Assembly: GCA_000752675.2 (NCBI GenBank)
Contig: LM994626.1
Span: 75,004 to 139,003, forward strand
DNA length: 64,000 bases
Direction of reading: 5' to 3'
Source of the DNA: a bacterium OL-1
GTDB lineage: Bacteria; Actinomycetota; Coriobacteriia; Coriobacteriales; Atopobiaceae
Below, piece by piece: positions 34,757-44,080 of this stretch. How positions within the stretch are numbered: position 1 is the stretch's first letter; each line of letters opens with the position of its first letter. The notes below the pieces were generated by a model. It was not told the DNA's origin. It saw only the letters and a program-made list of their open reading frames with translations, and did not search any database. Position numbers and translations under genes: made by a program.

Positions 34757-35920
34757 CTACGCCATGACCTTGCGGAACAGGGCCTTGATGGTCTCGTGGT
34801 CAGCAGGCTTGGGCGTGCCAGAGAAGCACGCGTCGGCGGCAGCGTCATCAGCGAGCTGGTCGAGGTCGGCCTCCACCAGGCCATTGCAGGTCTTGGGGAT
34901 GCCCACGTCCTCGCCGAGCTTGGCGACGGCGGCAACCACGTTCTTGTTCACCACGTCGATGGGGTCGGTATCCCATCCGGCAACGTCCATCACGCGGCCA
35001 ATCTCGCGGTAGCGCTCGCCGCAGGCGTCGGCGTTGTACTCCATGCACACGGGCAGAAGCATGGCGCAGGCCACGCCGTGCGGGGTGTCATAGTGCGCCG
35101 AAAGCGTGTGCGCCATGGAGTGCACGATGCCCAGACCAACATTGGAGAAGCCCATACCGGCAATGTACTGGCCCAGCGCCATCTCCTTGCGGCCCTTACC
35201 CGGCTCCTTGGACTTTGCCTCGGCCACGGCCTCGCGAAGGTTGTGCGAGATGATACGGATGGCCTCGAGGTGGAACATGTCCGAGAGCTCCCAGGCACCC
35301 TTGGTGGTGTAGCCCTCGATCGCGTGGGTGAGCGCGTCCATGCCGGTTGCAGCCGTGAGGCCCACCGGCATCGAAGCCATCATGTCCGGGTCGACGACGG
35401 CGACCTCAGGAATGTCGTTGGTATCCACGCACACGAACTTGCGGACCTTCTCGGGGTCGGTGATTACATAGTTGATCGTGACCTCGGCCGCGGTGCCTGC
35501 CGTGGTGGGCACGGCGATGGTAAAGGTGGCGTGATTCTTGGTGTCCGCCACGCCCTCGAGCGAGCGGACGTCCGCGAACTCGGGGTTCTCATGGATGACA
35601 CCGATGGCCTTGGCGGTGTCCATGGAGGATCCGCCGCCGATGGCGATGATGCAATCCGCGCCGGAGTCCGCCATGGCAGCCACGCCATCCTGCACGTTCT
35701 TGATGGTTGGGTTGGGCTTAATCTCCGAGTAGACCACGTAGGGGAAGCCCGCCTCGTCGAGAAGGTCGGTCACCTTGGCAGTGACGCCAAACTTCACGAG
35801 GTCGGGGTCGGAGCAGACAAAGGCCTTGGTGAGGCCGCGACGGCTCAGCTCGCCAGGGATTTCCTTGATGGCCCCGGAGCCGTGATACGAGATGGTGTTG
35901 AGGACAAACCGATTAACCAT
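34757..35920 (-). CDS. Iron-containing alcohol dehydrogenase (FucO/lactaldehyde reductase-like)
   Basis: 387 residues, normal family length. The nucleotide-binding GGGSSMDTAKAIG (about 95-107) and the metal-binding region MDALTHAIEGYTT and HSMAHTLSAHYDTPHG (conserved His) are intact. It is cytoplasmic and probably reduces an aldehyde with NADH: lactaldehyde, butanal or a similar fermentation product. It is monocistronic with a strong terminator. No microcompartment or sugar-degradation genes lie nearby, so the substrate is open. Confidence 0.92.
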   Translation of the reverse strand: MVNRFVLNTISYHGSGAIKEIPGELSRRGLTKAFVCSDPDLVKFGVTAKVTDLLDEAGFPYVVYSEIKPNPTIKNVQDGVAAMADSGADCIIAIGGGSSMDTAKAIGVIHENPEFADVRSLEGVADTKNHATFTIAVPTTAGTAAEVTINYVITDPEKVRKFVCVDTNDIPEVAVVDPDMMASMPVGLTAATGMDALTHAIEGYTTKGAWELSDMFHLEAIRIISHNLREAVAEAKSKEPGKGRKEMALGQYIAGMGFSNVGLGIVHSMAHTLSAHYDTPHGVACAMLLPVCMEYNADACGERYREIGRVMDVAGWDTDPIDVVNKNVVAAVAKLGEDVGIPKTCNGLVEADLDQLADDAAADACFSGTPKPADHETIKALFRKVMA

Positions 35921-36044
35921 AGAGCCCTTCCTTCCCGTTGGGTGCCGGCAACGCCTGTGTCACCGACGCATGACCGAGACCTATCTACCCAACGAAACGG
36001 CGCGTCAGACTGCTGAGCCGCGACCCTCCCCCTACCCCGTCCGC

Positions 36045-36125
36045 GTTCTTTAGCGGAAATTGATAATCGCACCTCTCGACAACAGGGCAAACGTGGCCTT
36101 CGATTCTCAAAAACCGCTAAAGAAC
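36045..36125. repeat. Inverted repeat pair upstream of the alcohol dehydrogenase
   Basis: GTTCTTTAGCGG (36045-36056) and CCGCTAAAGAAC (36114-36125) are perfect 12-bp arms 57 bp apart. Similarity extends outward through the C-rich left flank (from 36024) and G-rich right flank (to 36147), giving about 33 bp of imperfect arm. GGTAGAGGGGCGT at its right edge recurs near 53697. Confidence 0.7.
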
Positions 36126-36174
36126 GAGAGGGGGATGCGGTAGAGGGGCGTGGTGCGTGGCCGCAGCCCGCGAA

Positions 36175-37284
36175 TTACCCTTGCATCGTTGCTACCAGGA
36201 CCGCCACGCAGATGGCCACCAGCCCAGCCACGATGAGCCAGCTTGCCGGCCTGCCCAGGTTGAGCGTCCAACCAATCCCAAAGCGCTTGGGCACCACCAC
36301 CGCCGGGTCCTCTCGGTTGGCATAGAACACGCCCCCGTACCAGCGGTCGTCGTCATCTGCGGGAAGTGTAAAGTCCTCCGGAAGTCGCACGAGAAGCCGG
36401 GTTCCGTTCTGCCCATAACGCACGGCGAGCACAACGCAGGGGACAAGCACGGCCAAGGCAACAGCCGTGAGCGTCGTACCACCAACGTCAAACGACACCC
36501 ATCCCACCAGGGATGCCTCCAGCACCACCCCGGACGCGTTCACCGCCAGGCCAATGCCAACGCAGCACGCACTCCATGCGTGAACGTAGGCACCGTAGGC
36601 GAAGGCGCTCGATGCGGGACGACGCGGGTCGATAGGCCGCTTCGAGCCCAGAAGCATGGCATGGGAGATGGTCATCGTGCCAGCCATTGCAAGCTGGAAG
36701 ACCATGGGCAGAAGCATGACCTGCACGGACTTCTCGGCCCAGCCATTCACGACACCGTCCATTCCCGCGTGTATGGGGATGGGGTCCGGTGCACTGTCGT
36801 AGCCCAACACAGCGACCATAATTGAGGCTGCAATGGGCAGAAGGTTGAGAAGCTCCCAGCTCAGGGGTACCGGCTTAGGAACACCCTCGCCGCTAAGCAC
36901 CGCCGCACTCTTTCTTCCCCTAGCCTTCCAGCCTCGGGCCTGCTTGAGGTCCTGAGCCTTGTCACGGTAATGCAACATGAGGAAGTAGCCAAAGAGCACC
37001 AGCACCACCACTGCCACGCAGGAGACAAGTGCCGCCATGTTGGGATGTATCGCAACCAGCACGTAGGAAACCCAGCCCGTGAGCAAAGCCGTCACCACAA
37101 GCACCCACAACGAGTAGGCACGCTTGAGTGACCGGGCACGTGGATCGCTTGCTGCGGCAGTAGGAACGCTCACCGAGAAGAGCTCGCCCTTTGGCGTGAG
37201 CCAGGGCGTCAGGGCAAAGATGACGCCACACAGTGGCACAAGAATGAGAATCGTGACTACCGAAAGGACAGACTCAGCACTCAT
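36175..37284 (-). CDS. DUF1648-type multi-pass membrane protein
   Basis: 369 residues from MSAESVLSVVTILILVP. About eight to nine hydrophobic helices. A DUF1648-like segment carries YDSAPDPIPIHAGMDGVVNGWAEKS (split near residues 195-220), matching the known P-x-H-x-x-x-x-G pattern. The C-terminus has RWYGGVFYANREDPAVVVPKRFGIGWTLNLG in two pieces, as in DUF5808-type proteins. It overlaps its GntR-family regulator by 11 bp, the usual pairing of YtrA-type regulators with such proteins. Function is unknown; a role in cell-envelope stress is often guessed. Confidence 0.8.
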   Translation of the reverse strand: MSAESVLSVVTILILVPLCGVIFALTPWLTPKGELFSVSVPTAAASDPRARSLKRAYSLWVLVVTALLTGWVSYVLVAIHPNMAALVSCVAVVVLVLFGYFLMLHYRDKAQDLKQARGWKARGRKSAAVLSGEGVPKPVPLSWELLNLLPIAASIMVAVLGYDSAPDPIPIHAGMDGVVNGWAEKSVQVMLLPMVFQLAMAGTMTISHAMLLGSKRPIDPRRPASSAFAYGAYVHAWSACCVGIGLAVNASGVVLEASLVGWVSFDVGGTTLTAVALAVLVPCVVLAVRYGQNGTRLLVRLPEDFTLPADDDDRWYGGVFYANREDPAVVVPKRFGIGWTLNLGRPASWLIVAGLVAICVAVLVATMQG

Positions 37285-37705
37285 CCGTACCATCTCCTTT
37301 GGCCAAGGATTCTCCCGCCCCGTATGCCGCACGCGCCTGGCGGGCAGCCTCCTCCACAAAGCCTTGCTCCGAGCCCCCGCGAGCCCTATACGCAACTGCA
37401 AGTCGCAGCAGCTCACGTGCCATGAGCTGGTCCTGCTCGGCTGAGAGATGACGCGCGGGCGCACCATCCGCATCGGCTACAAAAGCGCCGGAACGGCCGC
37501 GCATGATGAGGTAGCCCTCGTCGCGCAGGACGGCATACGCCTTGTTCACAGTATGGAGGTTCACTCCAAGGTCGCGCGCGAGCGAGCGCACCGAGGGAAG
37601 GGGGTCACCGGGAGAAAGCTCCCCCGTGGCGATGGCCTCAATCACCTGCGCGCGAATCTGCCGGTAGATGGGCTCTTCCGACATCTGGTCAATCACAACG
37701 GGCAT
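37274..37705 (-). CDS. GntR-family transcriptional regulator, YtrA type
   Basis: 143 residues from MPVVIDQMSEEPIYRQIRAQVI. The winged helix (about 12-75) includes GDPLPSVRSLARDLGVNLHTVNKAY, the classic GntR recognition region. The C-terminal part is short and helical, as in the YtrA subfamily, not the long ligand domain of FadR or HutC. It is followed by and overlaps the DUF1648 membrane protein. A palindrome 28 bp upstream of the start (37733-37764) is probably its own operator, so it likely represses itself and the membrane gene. Confidence 0.9.
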   Translation of the reverse strand: MPVVIDQMSEEPIYRQIRAQVIEAIATGELSPGDPLPSVRSLARDLGVNLHTVNKAYAVLRDEGYLIMRGRSGAFVADADGAPARHLSAEQDQLMARELLRLAVAYRARGGSEQGFVEEAARQARAAYGAGESLAKGDGTDEC

Positions 37706-37732
37706 GCTGGCACCCCCTTCGCGGTGATGAGT

Positions 37733-37764
37733 TTGTTCTATTTTAACTATAACAAATAGAACAA
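37733..37764 (-). promoter_or_regulatory. Palindromic operator/promoter of the GntR gene
   Basis: TTGTTCTATTT (37733-37743), 10 bp, AAATAGAACAA (37754-37764): two perfect 11-bp arms in an AT-rich stretch. Minus-strand -10 candidates TATAGT and TAAAAT lie inside it, so a bound dimer would block transcription. Confidence 0.75.
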
Positions 37765-37810
37765 GACTGCTAATCTGTGTTGGATTCGCTTTTCCAGCGG
37801 AAGGGCACAC

Positions 37811-37826
37811 GCATGCATGCATGCAT
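37811..37826 (+). repeat. (GCAT)4 tetranucleotide repeat
   Basis: Four perfect GCAT units upstream of the surface-protein gene and outside any gene. Too few copies to prove slippage, but it is the only such tract noticed in the window. Confidence 0.7.
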
Positions 37827-37852
37827 AACAAAAATTGGCTGCTAGACGTACT

Positions 37853-37882
37853 TTCGTTCTCGACATTTCGTCGTCATATATA
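37853..37882 (+). promoter_or_regulatory. Candidate promoter of the LPXTG surface-protein gene
   Basis: TTCGTT (37853-37858), 18 bp, TATATA (37877-37882), 88 bp before the chosen start. The -35 is poor and no operator was seen. Confidence 0.35.
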
Positions 37883-37970
37883 GGTGAATTTACATGTTTT
37901 CCCAAGCTCTATCATTAACCCGTACATCAGGAGAAGGCTCCTCCGAAGCTTTGGAAGGTGGCAAGAAAGC

Positions 37971-40691
37971 ATGAGCAATTGCAATCATGACCCGCAGCAC
38001 ATGCGCGCGGACTCAATCGTCACGAGAAAGGACTGGCGGCGCTCGCCCCTGCTCTCGAGCACCGTTGCCCTAACGCTTGTGGCATCGATGATGCCCACAC
38101 CCGCCATCGCGGATTCTTCCACCGCAGACGACACCAAGACCGTGGCTTCTGCGCAGGACGCTGCCGAGACAAGCACCACCGAGTCGCCGGACGCCGCCAG
38201 CCCGACCACGGCCAAGACGAGCGACAGCACGAGCAGTACCACGGGCACCCCAGACAGGGGCTCCGCTTCGACCGACACCGGCACCACGACCACCGAGGTC
38301 GCGGCCGCTCCCGCTCCCGCTGCCACCACCGCAGCCTCTACGGCAAGCAACGACGGTGGCGCAGCCGCGTCTACCGCAGCGACAAAAGTGACTGTGAGTT
38401 ACAACGCCAACGGTGGGTCTTTCGCATCGGGCGTGAAAACATCAGCAACAGGGGCGACCGGATCGACCATTACGCTACCCAAGGCTTCAAATGTATCGCT
38501 CGTTGATAAGAAAGGGACGCTCGGCCACCTTGCCGGCTAGTCTACTAACCCCAAGGCAACAAAGCCAGATTATCTGCCTGGAGAAAACTATATTCTCTCC
38601 AACTCTAATGTCACTCTCTATGCCGTTTAGTACGAAAGCCTAACCCTTGCGCCCACGCTCGAGCACCTCAATGGCTACTACATGGTTGTCGATGCAAACG
38701 GCAACATACTCAAGGACGCCAATACCGGTAATTCGCTCGAGGGAAATCTAAGCGGGGCCGTATCGTTTACCCTCCCGCGAATAAATACGGTTTATAAAAC
38801 CGATTACTACGTCAACGTTTTTGTAAAGCCTTACGACAACTACCTGCTTACTCGGCTTGATGCGGAACGCCTTAATATTTTTATTTACCTGCTTTCAGGA
38901 ACTTACTATGGAACTCCGGGAAACAAGGTTAGTTCGAGCGACATCCTGCGAATGAAAGCTAGCGGCTACGTTGCCACGTTCGGTTGGACCGCCAATGTCT
39001 CCATCGACAATACAACGCTGAATGTTGTGGCCGCAGCCATCCAACCCACACCCGAAGCGAGCATCACTCCAGACAAAACATCTGGCCTCAAAGAGGGTGA
39101 CACGATTACCTTGACCGTAAAGCTCAAGGCGGGAGACATTAACAACAAATATAGCGCCACGCTAGACAGCGCCAAGCCCGTTACGGTCTACATTGGGGAC
39201 AGCGACACCAAGGGGACTGTGGTATCGAATATCACATCGAACGGTGATGATACTTACACGGGAACTGTAACCTACACGGTAACTGCTGCCGATATTGCAG
39301 CGAATGTTCTAAAAGCCCGTGTCGAGGCAACATTCAACTACAAGTACGCATTTGGCGTAAGGGGTGATGACACCGTTCGGCATGACCTCAACACGACAGC
39401 AACAATTGACTCCAAGAGCGAGACCATTGAAATCAATGGCATTGCCGCCACACACACGATTAACTATGAGTACTCGTTCGAAGGGGCAGGCTACCAGGGC
39501 TCCACTACGCCAACTGGGGTAACGTTCCCGAGCCTTCCTTCCTCAGTCACCACCACAAAGGGCAACACCGTCGAAGTGTCTCAGACTCCCAAAGTTGGTG
39601 ACACGGTAAGGGATGACGCGCGAGGAGGCAACTGGAAGTTTCTCGGTTGGACGCTTTACGAAAACGCCGTGACCAACGTACCGATGGGCGATGACGACCT
39701 CACGCTCGAGGGCAGATGGGAATTTGTTGCCGATACCGTTAACCTCACATATGACGCGAATGCACCCGAGGGCAGCTACTCCGGCTCTACGGCGACAACA
39801 AGCGGTTACGTCGGCAATGTAGCTCACGTGGCACAAAATGGCTTCACTCGAGAAGGGTACCGCTTCCTCAACTGGAACACCGCAAAGGACGGAACGGGGG
39901 CATGGTTCCCACCGACAACAGATTATCTGCTTCCGGTGGGAGGAGGTACACTCTACGCCCAGTGGGCAGAAGGTCACCGCGTGAGCTACCAGTACAATTA
40001 CGTCGGTGCCAACGGCATCGACTCCTCGGCCTATCCCGAGAGCATTACGTTGGTCCCCGCCACGTCCGGCTATCTCTGGCCTGGTGAGAAAGTTGCCGTC
40101 TCGAGCGCCCCTGCGAACGGAGAGGTCGTCGACGACCCCGCCAACCACGGCTACTGGACCTTCGGCGGCTGGCAACTCGCCGGCCAGGCCGCGGGCTCTA
40201 CCGTGACCATGGGAGCTTCCGACGTGGAGCTGCTCGGCACATGGGCGTTCGCGAAGTACGCGACCCTCGCCTACGACGGCAACGGCGCCGAGTCCGGCTC
40301 GGTCGACGGCGCGGAGGGCGCGCCCGGCTCCGCGGTCGGCGTGGCCGAGAACGGCTTCTCTCGCGAGGGCTGGCGCTTCGCGGGCTGGAACACCGAGCCC
40401 GACGGCTCCGGGACCGCCTACGACCCCGCCGACCCCCTGACCCTGCCGCAGGGCGCGACCACGCTCTACGCGCAGTGGGAAAAAGTAGAGACCCCGGCCG
40501 CCGCTGCACCCACGACGACCTCAGAGCCCGCAGCAGAGACCTCCGTCGCTGCTCCCACCAAGGCTCCCCTGCCCCAGACCAGCGACGCCGCAATCCAGTG
40601 GCCGCTCGTCGCAGGCATAGCCAGCATTGGTGCCGCACTCGCAGCAGCAGCGGTTCTCGTCCGTCGTCGCATGAACTCGAACAACAAGTAG
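37971..40691 (+). pseudogene. LPXTG surface protein with InlB-type repeats, interrupted by two in-frame TAG codons
   Basis: Read through, the frame gives 906 codons. It has a signal peptide (hydrophobic VALTLVASMMPTPAIA, about 41-56) and a Thr/Ser/Ala-rich stalk. A first Listeria-Bacteroides repeat (VSYNANGG) follows, then a middle region and at least three more repeats (LTYDANAPEG, LAYDGNGAESG). The sorting signal is LPQTSD, then a hydrophobic helix and RRRMNSNNK. TAG occurs at codon 190 (38538-38540) and codon 220 (38628-38630). Both stand exactly where the repeat family has Trp (LAG-W-STNP and LYAV-W). As written the product stops at 189 residues with no anchor. TAG ends other genes here, so reading it as Trp is not the norm. 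A second open frame begins at 38682. Confidence 0.85.
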
Positions 40692-40728
40692 CAACTCTGC
40701 ACACGCTGCCCATCACGGTCCGGTACGC

Positions 40729-40759
40729 AAACGCCCGCCCAATCACTGGGCGGGCGTTT
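40729..40759 (+). terminator. Terminator after the surface-protein gene
   Basis: AAACGCCCGCCCA (40729-40741), loop ATCAC, TGGGCGGGCGTTT (40747-40759): a 13-bp perfect stem ending in a short T-run followed by CTTA. It lies 38 bp after the stop. Confidence 0.85.
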
Positions 40760-40816
40760 CTTATGCTCGCGCGATTGGGCTAGGCTTGGGACAAATCTCG
40801 GAATAGCGGAGGCCAC

Positions 40817-41431
40817 ATGCAAGCCGATATGGAAAACAGTGTCAAACCAAGCGCTGGTCAGGCGGCTAAGCGACTCTTCATTGCTCTGCGCTTCTCGGCA
40901 GAGGAACAAGACGCGCTTGCGCAATCACGTGATGCCGTATTGGAGAGGCTTCGTACCGGGCGCCCCTCCCCCACCGCAAACATCCACCTGACGCTGGCGT
41001 TTCTCGGCATGCTCGACAGCACAGGGGAAGGGCGTGCCGCAGAGGCGCTGCGTTCTGCAGCACGAGAATGCGGCCCGGTAACTCTCTCTTTGGGCGCTCT
41101 AGGCGCCTTCGAGCGCCAACGCGGGGGCATCGTATGGCGGGGCGTCTCTCGGCAAGAGGGGCTTCTCGTCCTACAACGGACGCTTGTGCGCGAGCTGACC
41201 GTACGTGGGCTGTCCGTAGACGAGAAGCCCTTCGTGCCACACGTGACCCTGGTGCGCGGCGCTCGGCCAGCAGACGACACATCTGACCTGCAGCTCGTTT
41301 GCGAGGAGGTCTCCCGCGTGCTTCCCTCGCTCGAGACGCGCCACACGGAGGTGGCCCTCATGTGGAGCCACCACCCCGAGGGCGAGCGGCTTACCTATAC
41401 GCCAATCCTCACTGCGCCGCTGCGCGGCTGA
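40817..41431 (+). CDS. thpR: RNA 2',3'-cyclic phosphodiesterase ThpR (2H family)
   Basis: 204 residues. Two HxTx motifs define the 2H phosphoesterase active site: HLTL in NIHLTLAFLG (about residue 56) and HVTL in FVPHVTLVRG (about 141). The N-terminal RLFIALRFSAEEQDAL and the spacing match ThpR/LigT. It opens 2',3'-cyclic phosphates, possibly on tRNA halves. The first possible ATG is used; an internal ATG five codons on is possible. It follows a strong terminator and appears monocistronic. Confidence 0.93.
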   Translation: MQADMENSVKPSAGQAAKRLFIALRFSAEEQDALAQSRDAVLERLRTGRPSPTANIHLTLAFLGMLDSTGEGRAAEALRSAARECGPVTLSLGALGAFERQRGGIVWRGVSRQEGLLVLQRTLVRELTVRGLSVDEKPFVPHVTLVRGARPADDTSDLQLVCEEVSRVLPSLETRHTEVALMWSHHPEGERLTYTPILTAPLRG

Positions 41432-41480
41432 CATGACAGTCCACCAACACAAAAGGGAATCTGCAAAAGTTAACCTGCAA

Positions 41481-41573
41481 AATTCGATTGGTTAGGCACC
41501 TCTAACCGATCGAATTTCTCAAGAAGAAAGGAATCCTGCAGATTCCGATCGGTTAGCCGGTCCTAACCAATCG
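41481..41573. repeat. Two similar hairpins between thpR and dapH
   Basis: Hairpin 1: AATTCGATTGGTTAG (41481-41495) with CTAACCGATCGAATT (41502-41516). Hairpin 2: CGATCGGTTAG (41546-41556) with CTAACCAATCG (41563-41573). All four arms are versions of CGATYGGTTAG. They sit between convergent genes and could stop transcription from both sides, though T-runs are weak. Confidence 0.7.
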
Positions 41574-41649
41574 AAAAATGCAGGATATCCACCCTGCCGC
41601 CGCAGCGTGACAGGGCATAACCGGGGGCTGCCACCCGGGAACCGCTCCT

Positions 41650-42351
41650 CTACAGCGTGCGCAGGGCGTCTACCAGCGCAGTCTTGGCCTCGGTCTTCTC
41701 GTCCTTCATCTTGATTACGCGCGCGGGGCAGCCGGCGACAACCGCACCTGCGGGCACGTCCTCGGTCACCACGGCGCCGGCAGCCACAACGGCCCCCTTG
41801 CCCACGCGGCACCCCTCGATGACCACGGAGTTTGCGCCGAGAAGCACGTCGTCCTCGATCACCACGGGCGTCGCGCTTGCGGGCTCCACCACGCCGGCAA
41901 GCACGCAGCCGGCACCCACATGACAGTGCGCGCCCACCATGGCGCGCCCGCCCAGGACGGCCCCCATGTCAATCATGGTGCCCGCGCCAATGACCGCACC
42001 GATGTTGATGATCGCGCCCATCATGATCACGGCATTGTCGCCAATTTCCACCTGGTCTCGAATGATGGCGCCAGGCTCGATTCGGGCGTTCACGTTGCGC
42101 ACGTCAAGCAGCGGCACACCGGAGTTGCGACGGTCGTTCTCAACGACCACGTCGAGAACGGCGTCCCCCGCCGCCTCAAGCGCAGACCCAACCTCGGACC
42201 ACTCGCCAAAGACCACGACGTCGCCCGTCCCAAAGACGTGGGAACTGGGGCCAAAGTCCACATGCGCGCCAGGAGCCAGCTTGACGTACGCCTTGACCGG
42301 CGTCTTCTTTGGCGCGCTCGCAATAAAGTTAATGATTTCCTGGGCGTCCAT
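41650..42351 (-). CDS. dapH: Tetrahydrodipicolinate N-acetyltransferase
   Basis: 233 residues from [22 protein letters not shown], the family start. The C-terminal two-thirds form a left-handed beta helix of hexapeptide repeats ([22 protein letters not shown] split over two turns), with [18 protein letters not shown] and the conserved catalytic region. It acetylates tetrahydrodipicolinate, the first step of the acetylated diaminopimelate branch. It is the last gene of lysA-dapA-dapB-dapH, 65 bp after dapB. The length and the DUF2005-type N-terminus favour DapH over the succinyl enzyme DapD. Confidence 0.9.
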   Translation of the reverse strand: MDAQEIINFIASAPKKTPVKAYVKLAPGAHVDFGPSSHVFGTGDVVVFGEWSEVGSALEAAGDAVLDVVVENDRRNSGVPLLDVRNVNARIEPGAIIRDQVEIGDNAVIMMGAIINIGAVIGAGTMIDMGAVLGGRAMVGAHCHVGAGCVLAGVVEPASATPVVIEDDVLLGANSVVIEGCRVGKGAVVAAGAVVTEDVPAGAVVAGCPARVIKMKDEKTEAKTALVDALRTL

Positions 42352-42416
42352 GGATTGTCCCCTCTTGCCAGCCACCTGGCGGTTCTCGTTGACCTGGCGT
42401 TTCTCGTTGCTGCAGG

Positions 42417-43139
42417 CTATCCAAACATGAGCGTGTCGAAGTCATAGAAGCCGGGCTCATGCGCAAGCAGGCGCTTGGCCGCGGAGATGGCGCCGTTCAC
42501 GAAGATCTGCCGGCTCGTTGCGCGGTGCGTGAGCACGACCTCCTCGTCATCGCCAAAGAAGAGCACCTCGTGCGTCCCCGCCACGGTGCCGCCGCGCAGG
42601 CTGTGCATGCCAATCTCGCCCGCCGGACGTGGCCCCACGATGCCCTCGCGCCCGTAGGCAACGCTCCTCTCGCTTGCGGGGTCCACGGCCTCAAGCAGCA
42701 TCTTTGCCGTCCCGGAGGGAGCGTCGGCCTTGCGGTTGTGGTGGCACTCCACAATCTCGGTGTCCCAGCCGGTAAGCGAGGCCGCGGCTTCGCGCGCCAG
42801 GTGACGAAGAACCGCCACGCCAAGCGAGTAGTTGCCACTCCAGATGACCGGGGCCACCTGCCCCAACGCCTCGATGCGCGAGAGGTCCTCCGCCGAGAGG
42901 CCAGTGGTGCCCGAGAGCAGCGCCGCATGCGTGCGACGCACGTAGGCCTCCACGTGGGGAAGCGACGCGGGCGCCGAGAAGTCAATCACGAGGTCTGCCG
43001 TTGGAGCAACGGAGTCAAGCTCAGAGATGTTGTCGGCGTCGTAGCCACCCGCAAGCGAGAGGTTCGCATCCGCCTCGACGGCCGCCCGAAGGAGCGTCCC
43101 CATGCGCCCCTTGGCGCCAACCACCAGCACGCTAGCCAA
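42417..43139 (-). CDS. dapB: 4-hydroxy-tetrahydrodipicolinate reductase
   Basis: 240 residues. The Rossmann loop VVGAKGRMG is at 6-14, and the DapB signature with catalytic His and Lys is [15 protein letters not shown] (about 148-162). It reduces the DapA product with NAD(P)H. It overlaps dapA by 8 bp, so the genes are co-transcribed and translationally coupled. Length is slightly short for the family but all motifs are present. Confidence 0.95.
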   Translation of the reverse strand: MASVLVVGAKGRMGTLLRAAVEADANLSLAGGYDADNISELDSVAPTADLVIDFSAPASLPHVEAYVRRTHAALLSGTTGLSAEDLSRIEALGQVAPVIWSGNYSLGVAVLRHLAREAAASLTGWDTEIVECHHNRKADAPSGTAKMLLEAVDPASERSVAYGREGIVGPRPAGEIGMHSLRGGTVAGTHEVLFFGDDEEVVLTHRATSRQIFVNGAISAAKRLLAHEPGFYDFDTLMFG

Positions 43140-44022
43140 GAATACCAGCCCCCTTCATGGCCGCCTCCAGACGCGCATCTGCCTCGGGCGAGAGCTGCCA
43201 GAGCGGCAGGCGCACGGTAGGGCCGATGAGCCCCATCTTGGCGAGCGCTGCCTTCACGGGAATGGGATTGACCTCGCCAAAGAGTGCGTGCACCAGGTCG
43301 AGGTTATCCAGCTGCACCTTGAGCGCGCCGGCAGTGTCGCCCGCGAGCCACTTGGCACACATATCGTGCACGGTGCGCGGCGCGACGTCTGCCCACACCG
43401 AGACCACGCCCACGCCGCCCAGCGAGAGGATAGGCACCACCATATCGTCGTTGCCGCTCATCATGCGGAAGTCATCCGAGAGGTAGCGCGCAACCATCGT
43501 CGCGTAGGAGATGTTGCCCGAAGCCTCCTTGATGCCCCACGCGTTGGGGTGCGTGGCCAGGCGTGCGACGTTTCTCTCCGAGATGGAGCAGCCCGTACGA
43601 CCGGGGATGTTGTAGAGCAAGCACGGCACGTCCACCTGGTCGAGGACCGTCGTGAAGTGGCGGTAGATGCCCTCCTCGTTGGACTTGTTGTAGTAGGGCG
43701 TAATGAGGAGAAGGCCGTCGGCGCCAAGCTTCTCCAGCGCCTTTGCCTTGCGGAGCGACTCCGCCGTGGAGTTGGAGCCCGCGCCGCCAATGACGGGGAT
43801 ACGGCCAGCCACGCGGTCGATGACGGTCTTGGCTACCTCAAGGTCCTCCTCGTCGGTCATCGTGGAAGACTCGCCCGTGGTCCCCAAGACCAGGATGCCG
43901 TCGGTCCCGTTCTCGAGGTGGAAGTCGACCAGGCGCTCCAGCGACCCATAGTCGATGGAGCCGTCCTCCAGAAACGGCGTGACCAGCGCCACGACAGAAC
44001 CGGTAAGTCCCTGCATGTCCAT
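43132..44022 (-). CDS. dapA: 4-hydroxy-tetrahydrodipicolinate synthase
   Basis: 296 residues from MDMQGLTGSVVALVTPF. The TIM-barrel motifs are GILVLGTTGESSTM, the tyrosine of LLYNIPGRTG and the Schiff-base lysine in GIKEASGN (about 163). It condenses pyruvate with aspartate semialdehyde. The ATG at 44022 matches the family start; the long frame up to 44322 lies inside lysA and is rejected. It is second in the lysA operon, 58 bp after lysA. Confidence 0.96.
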   Translation of the reverse strand: MDMQGLTGSVVALVTPFLEDGSIDYGSLERLVDFHLENGTDGILVLGTTGESSTMTDEEDLEVAKTVIDRVAGRIPVIGGAGSNSTAESLRKAKALEKLGADGLLLITPYYNKSNEEGIYRHFTTVLDQVDVPCLLYNIPGRTGCSISERNVARLATHPNAWGIKEASGNISYATMVARYLSDDFRMMSGNDDMVVPILSLGGVGVVSVWADVAPRTVHDMCAKWLAGDTAGALKVQLDNLDLVHALFGEVNPIPVKAALAKMGLIGPTVRLPLWQLSPEADARLEAAMKGAGILG

Positions 44023-44080
44023 TGTGCGTCCCCTCTCGTGTGCGCCCCGCGGGCGCCCTGCGTGTAACCCTACGTGTGTC

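Noticed and set aside
38682-40691. A separate 669-residue gene starting at 38682
   Set aside because: It is in the same frame as the upstream signal-peptide part, begins in mid-domain with no ribosome site, and the codons between the stops encode the missing half of the repeat.
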